Source of the DNA: Paracoccaceae bacterium
Lineage (GTDB): Bacteria; Pseudomonadota; Alphaproteobacteria; Rhodobacterales; Rhodobacteraceae
Direction of reading: 5' to 3'
DNA: 44,662 nt
Assembly: GCA_027492585.1 (NCBI GenBank)
Contig: JAPUEK010000085.1
Location: forward strand, 1-44,662
Part shown: piece after piece, positions 44,352-44,662 of the stretch
Numbering within the stretch: the stretch's first letter is position 1
Layout of the letters: each line of letters opens with the position of its first letter
Notes under the pieces: model-generated
What the model saw: the letters and a program-made list of their open reading frames with translations, nothing else
Database searches by the model: none
Told to the model about the DNA's origin: nothing
Position numbers and translations under genes: made by a program

Positions 44352-44373
44352 TTGTTACGTTATACTATAACAA
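44352..44373. promoter_or_regulatory. Candidate Zur box before the CobW-family gene
   Basis: A 22-bp AT-rich inverted repeat with TTGTTA and TAACAA at its ends and the perfect inner palindrome GTTATACTATAAC (44359-44371), 15 bp before the start codon. It resembles proteobacterial Zur operators. Together with the gene's family this predicts zinc-repressed expression. Confidence 0.6.
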
Positions 44374-44387
44374 TCATTGGAGCCATC

Positions 44388-44662
44388 ATGCCGGACCAGA
44401 CCCATCCCTCCGACACCCGCCTTCCCATCACCGTTCTTTCCGGCTTTCTCGGCGCCGGGAAAACCACCGTCCTCAACCATGTGCTGAACAACCGGCAGGG
44501 GCTGCGGGTGGCGGTGATCGTCAACGACATGTCCGAGGTCAACATCGACGCCGATCTGGTGCGCGACGGGGCGGAACTGAGCCGGGCCGAGGAGAAGCTG
44601 GTGGAGATGACCAATGGCTGCATCTGCTGCACGCTGCGCGACGACCTGCTGACCGAGGTGCG
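44388..44662 (+). CDS. CobW/COG0523 G3E-family GTPase, putative zinc metallochaperone (5' part)
   Basis: Only the first 91 codons lie in the window. They show the P-loop GFLGAGKTT, the [13 protein letters not shown] switch region, and the metal-binding C-x-C-C motif in NGCICCTLR, all typical of COG0523 GTPases. The Zur-like palindrome directly upstream argues for the zinc-responsive ZigA/YciC branch, which helps allocate zinc under starvation, rather than CobW of cobalamin synthesis. The 3' end is beyond the window. Confidence 0.88.
   Translation, partial: MPDQTHPSDTRLPITVLSGFLGAGKTTVLNHVLNNRQGLRVAVIVNDMSEVNIDADLVRDGAELSRAEEKLVEMTNGCICCTLRDDLLTEV

Overview
The window is a high-GC chromosomal segment of an alphaproteobacterium, almost certainly a member of the Rhodobacteraceae (Rhodobacter/Paracoccus-like). 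The evidence is the order dusB(nifR3)-ntrB-ntrC-ntrY-ntrX-trkA-trkH-hfq-hflX, an NtrC without the sigma-54 contact motif, a fused ispDF, a four-TM 'SufBCD component' protein next to mfd, and a serine/threonine kinase-universal stress protein fusion. The genus cannot be fixed from the sequence alone. Most of it is ordinary core genome. No phage, transposase, CRISPR array, tRNA or rRNA was seen.

Layout: 1-2373 (minus) holds a partial glutathione S-transferase-like gene coupled to a membrane-anchored dihaem cytochrome c, then hpt with a coupled 55-residue membrane protein. 2444-5091 holds a RatA/Coq10-like gene convergent with ispDF-pgpA-pncC. 5164-17352 is a nitrogen/potassium/RNA block: an NtrC-like palindrome, dusB-ntrBC, ntrYX, trkAH, hfq and hflX; hflX appears to start at a CTG codon overlapping the hfq stop. 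17407-24237 holds a DppA-like D-aminopeptidase, a papain-like cysteine protease, a penicillin-acylase family enzyme, a beta-hydroxyacid dehydrogenase, a Tat lipoprotein with a SYLF domain, and hemB. 24367-28337 is a small membrane protein plus mfd. 28582-33412 holds a Bcr/CflA-type MFS exporter with a coupled membrane hydrolase, a FrnE-like DsbA protein coupled to an acyl-CoA ligase, and a divergent XRE-cupin regulator.

33513-35681 is a metallophosphoesterase directly abutting the kinase-USP fusion. 35811-37738 is an orphan YejA-like peptide-binding protein whose stop overlaps an entericidin-like lipoprotein gene of 38 codons. 37817-37930 contains what looks like an unannotated small RNA: a well-spaced promoter, a stem-loop and a strong intrinsic terminator, with no ORF. 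Then come a 3-hydroxybutyrate dehydrogenase, a DUF502 membrane protein, psuK-psuG, a HELAHVWQ metallopeptidase-like gene, rpsB-tsf with an inter-gene hairpin, and the start of a CobW/G3E GTPase gene behind a Zur-like operator.

A dispersed intergenic repeat of about 75-80 bp with two nested palindromes occurs four times complete (2915, 32657, 35705, 38808) and once as a half copy (23161), mostly between convergent gene ends. In one copy it supplies the stop codon of the upstream gene. The small RNA, this repeat family, the non-AUG hflX start and the kinase/phosphoesterase pair are the observations most worth a second look.
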